From positions 1-8,158 of the forward strand of contig JAOUGB010000084.1 of assembly GCA_029857875.1 (NCBI GenBank): DNA of 8,158 nt, read 5' to 3'. Positions 7,959 through 8,158 of the stretch are shown piece after piece. Both the position numbers and the translations under genes were made by a program. Under the pieces are notes generated by a model. That model ran no database searches. It worked only from the letters and a program-made list of their open reading frames with translations, and had not been told where the DNA came from. Within the stretch, counting starts at the first letter, position 1. Each line of letters starts with the position of its first letter. The DNA is from Desulfobacteraceae bacterium. GTDB taxonomy: Bacteria; Desulfobacterota; Desulfobacteria; Desulfobacterales; UBA11574.

Positions 7959-8037
7959 TCTTGACCTAAATTGAGCGTTTATTTTATTACTTTTTCATAG
8001 CCCTGTCATTATTTGAAACGCTCAGTTTAGGTTGACA
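7959..8037. repeat. Large imperfect inverted repeat, MITE-like, upstream of tRNA-Pro
   Basis: Two 22-bp arms (7959-7980 and 8016-8037) match at 18 positions as inverted copies; the inner 17 bp (7964-7980 with 8016-8032) have one mismatch. They enclose a 35-bp AT-rich centre with no open reading frame. TA lies directly outside both ends (7957-7958 and 8038-8039), as at insertions of mariner/IS630-type elements. In plus-strand RNA three of the four arm differences become G-U pairs, so a long hairpin could form. It may be a tiny non-autonomous element or a structured site. The repeat itself is certain; its origin is not. Confidence 0.6.
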
Positions 8038-8058
8038 TAGATTATTTGAAGTGTTAAT
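8032..8058 (+). promoter_or_regulatory. Candidate promoter of tRNA-Pro
   Basis: TTGACA (8032-8037) is a perfect -35 box. GTTAAT (8053-8058) matches four of six bases of the -10 consensus but with a short 15-bp spacer. The start would fall a few bases before the mature tRNA at 8073. The -35 box is formed by the outer end of the inverted repeat's right arm. The short spacing and weak -10 lower confidence. Confidence 0.4.
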
Positions 8059-8072
8059 CATCTTTTTATCGT

Positions 8073-8149
<77 letters not shown>

Positions 8150-8158
8150 TAATATTTT

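Overview
The window carries a complete rod-elongation operon on the minus strand. Read in the direction of transcription it is mreB, mreC, mreD, mrdA (PBP2), rodA. Two further minus-strand genes lie upstream of it: an LD-carboxypeptidase of the S66 (LdcA) family, then a serine beta-lactamase-fold hydrolase resembling the AmiE/YbbE muropeptide amidases. The only plus-strand gene is a proline tRNA (anticodon GGG) at the far right end. The gene order, the protein sequences, the moderate-to-low GC and the genome-encoded CCA on the tRNA suggest a Gram-negative deltaproteobacterium, probably of the Desulfobacterota. That placement comes from family resemblance and not from a database search.

From left to right: bases 1-25 probably hold the first codons of another minus-strand gene. 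Bases 33-5483 hold the rod operon, which is tightly packed: mreC and mreD overlap by four bases (ATGA), mreB and mreC are 4 bp apart, and mrdA and rodA are 34 bp apart. The 53 bp before mrdA carry a good Shine-Dalgarno site and mrdA starts with TTG. Bases 5484-5724 are the upstream region of mreB. They contain a perfect tandem 19-bp repeat lying directly against a candidate extended -10 box. Bases 5725-7798 hold the hydrolase and ldcA, 64 bp apart and probably co-transcribed from a good sigma70-type promoter upstream of ldcA. Bases 7799-8072 separate divergent ldcA and tRNA-Pro. They contain an 8-bp inverted repeat over the ldcA -35 box and a larger inverted repeat resembling a small TA-flanked element, whose right end supplies the TTGACA of the tRNA's candidate promoter.

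The genes act together on cell-wall growth. MreB filaments, MreC and MreD organise the elongasome, RodA polymerises glycan from lipid II, and PBP2 crosslinks it. The two upstream enzymes look cytoplasmic and suit trimming of recycled muropeptides: amide cleavage between MurNAc and peptide, and removal of the terminal D-Ala from tetrapeptides. That pathway link is an inference.

I found no mobile-element gene, CRISPR array, phage gene or clearly new protein system. The coding content is canonical. The points worth a second look are in the intergenic DNA and in the cytosolic recycling pair beside the elongation operon.
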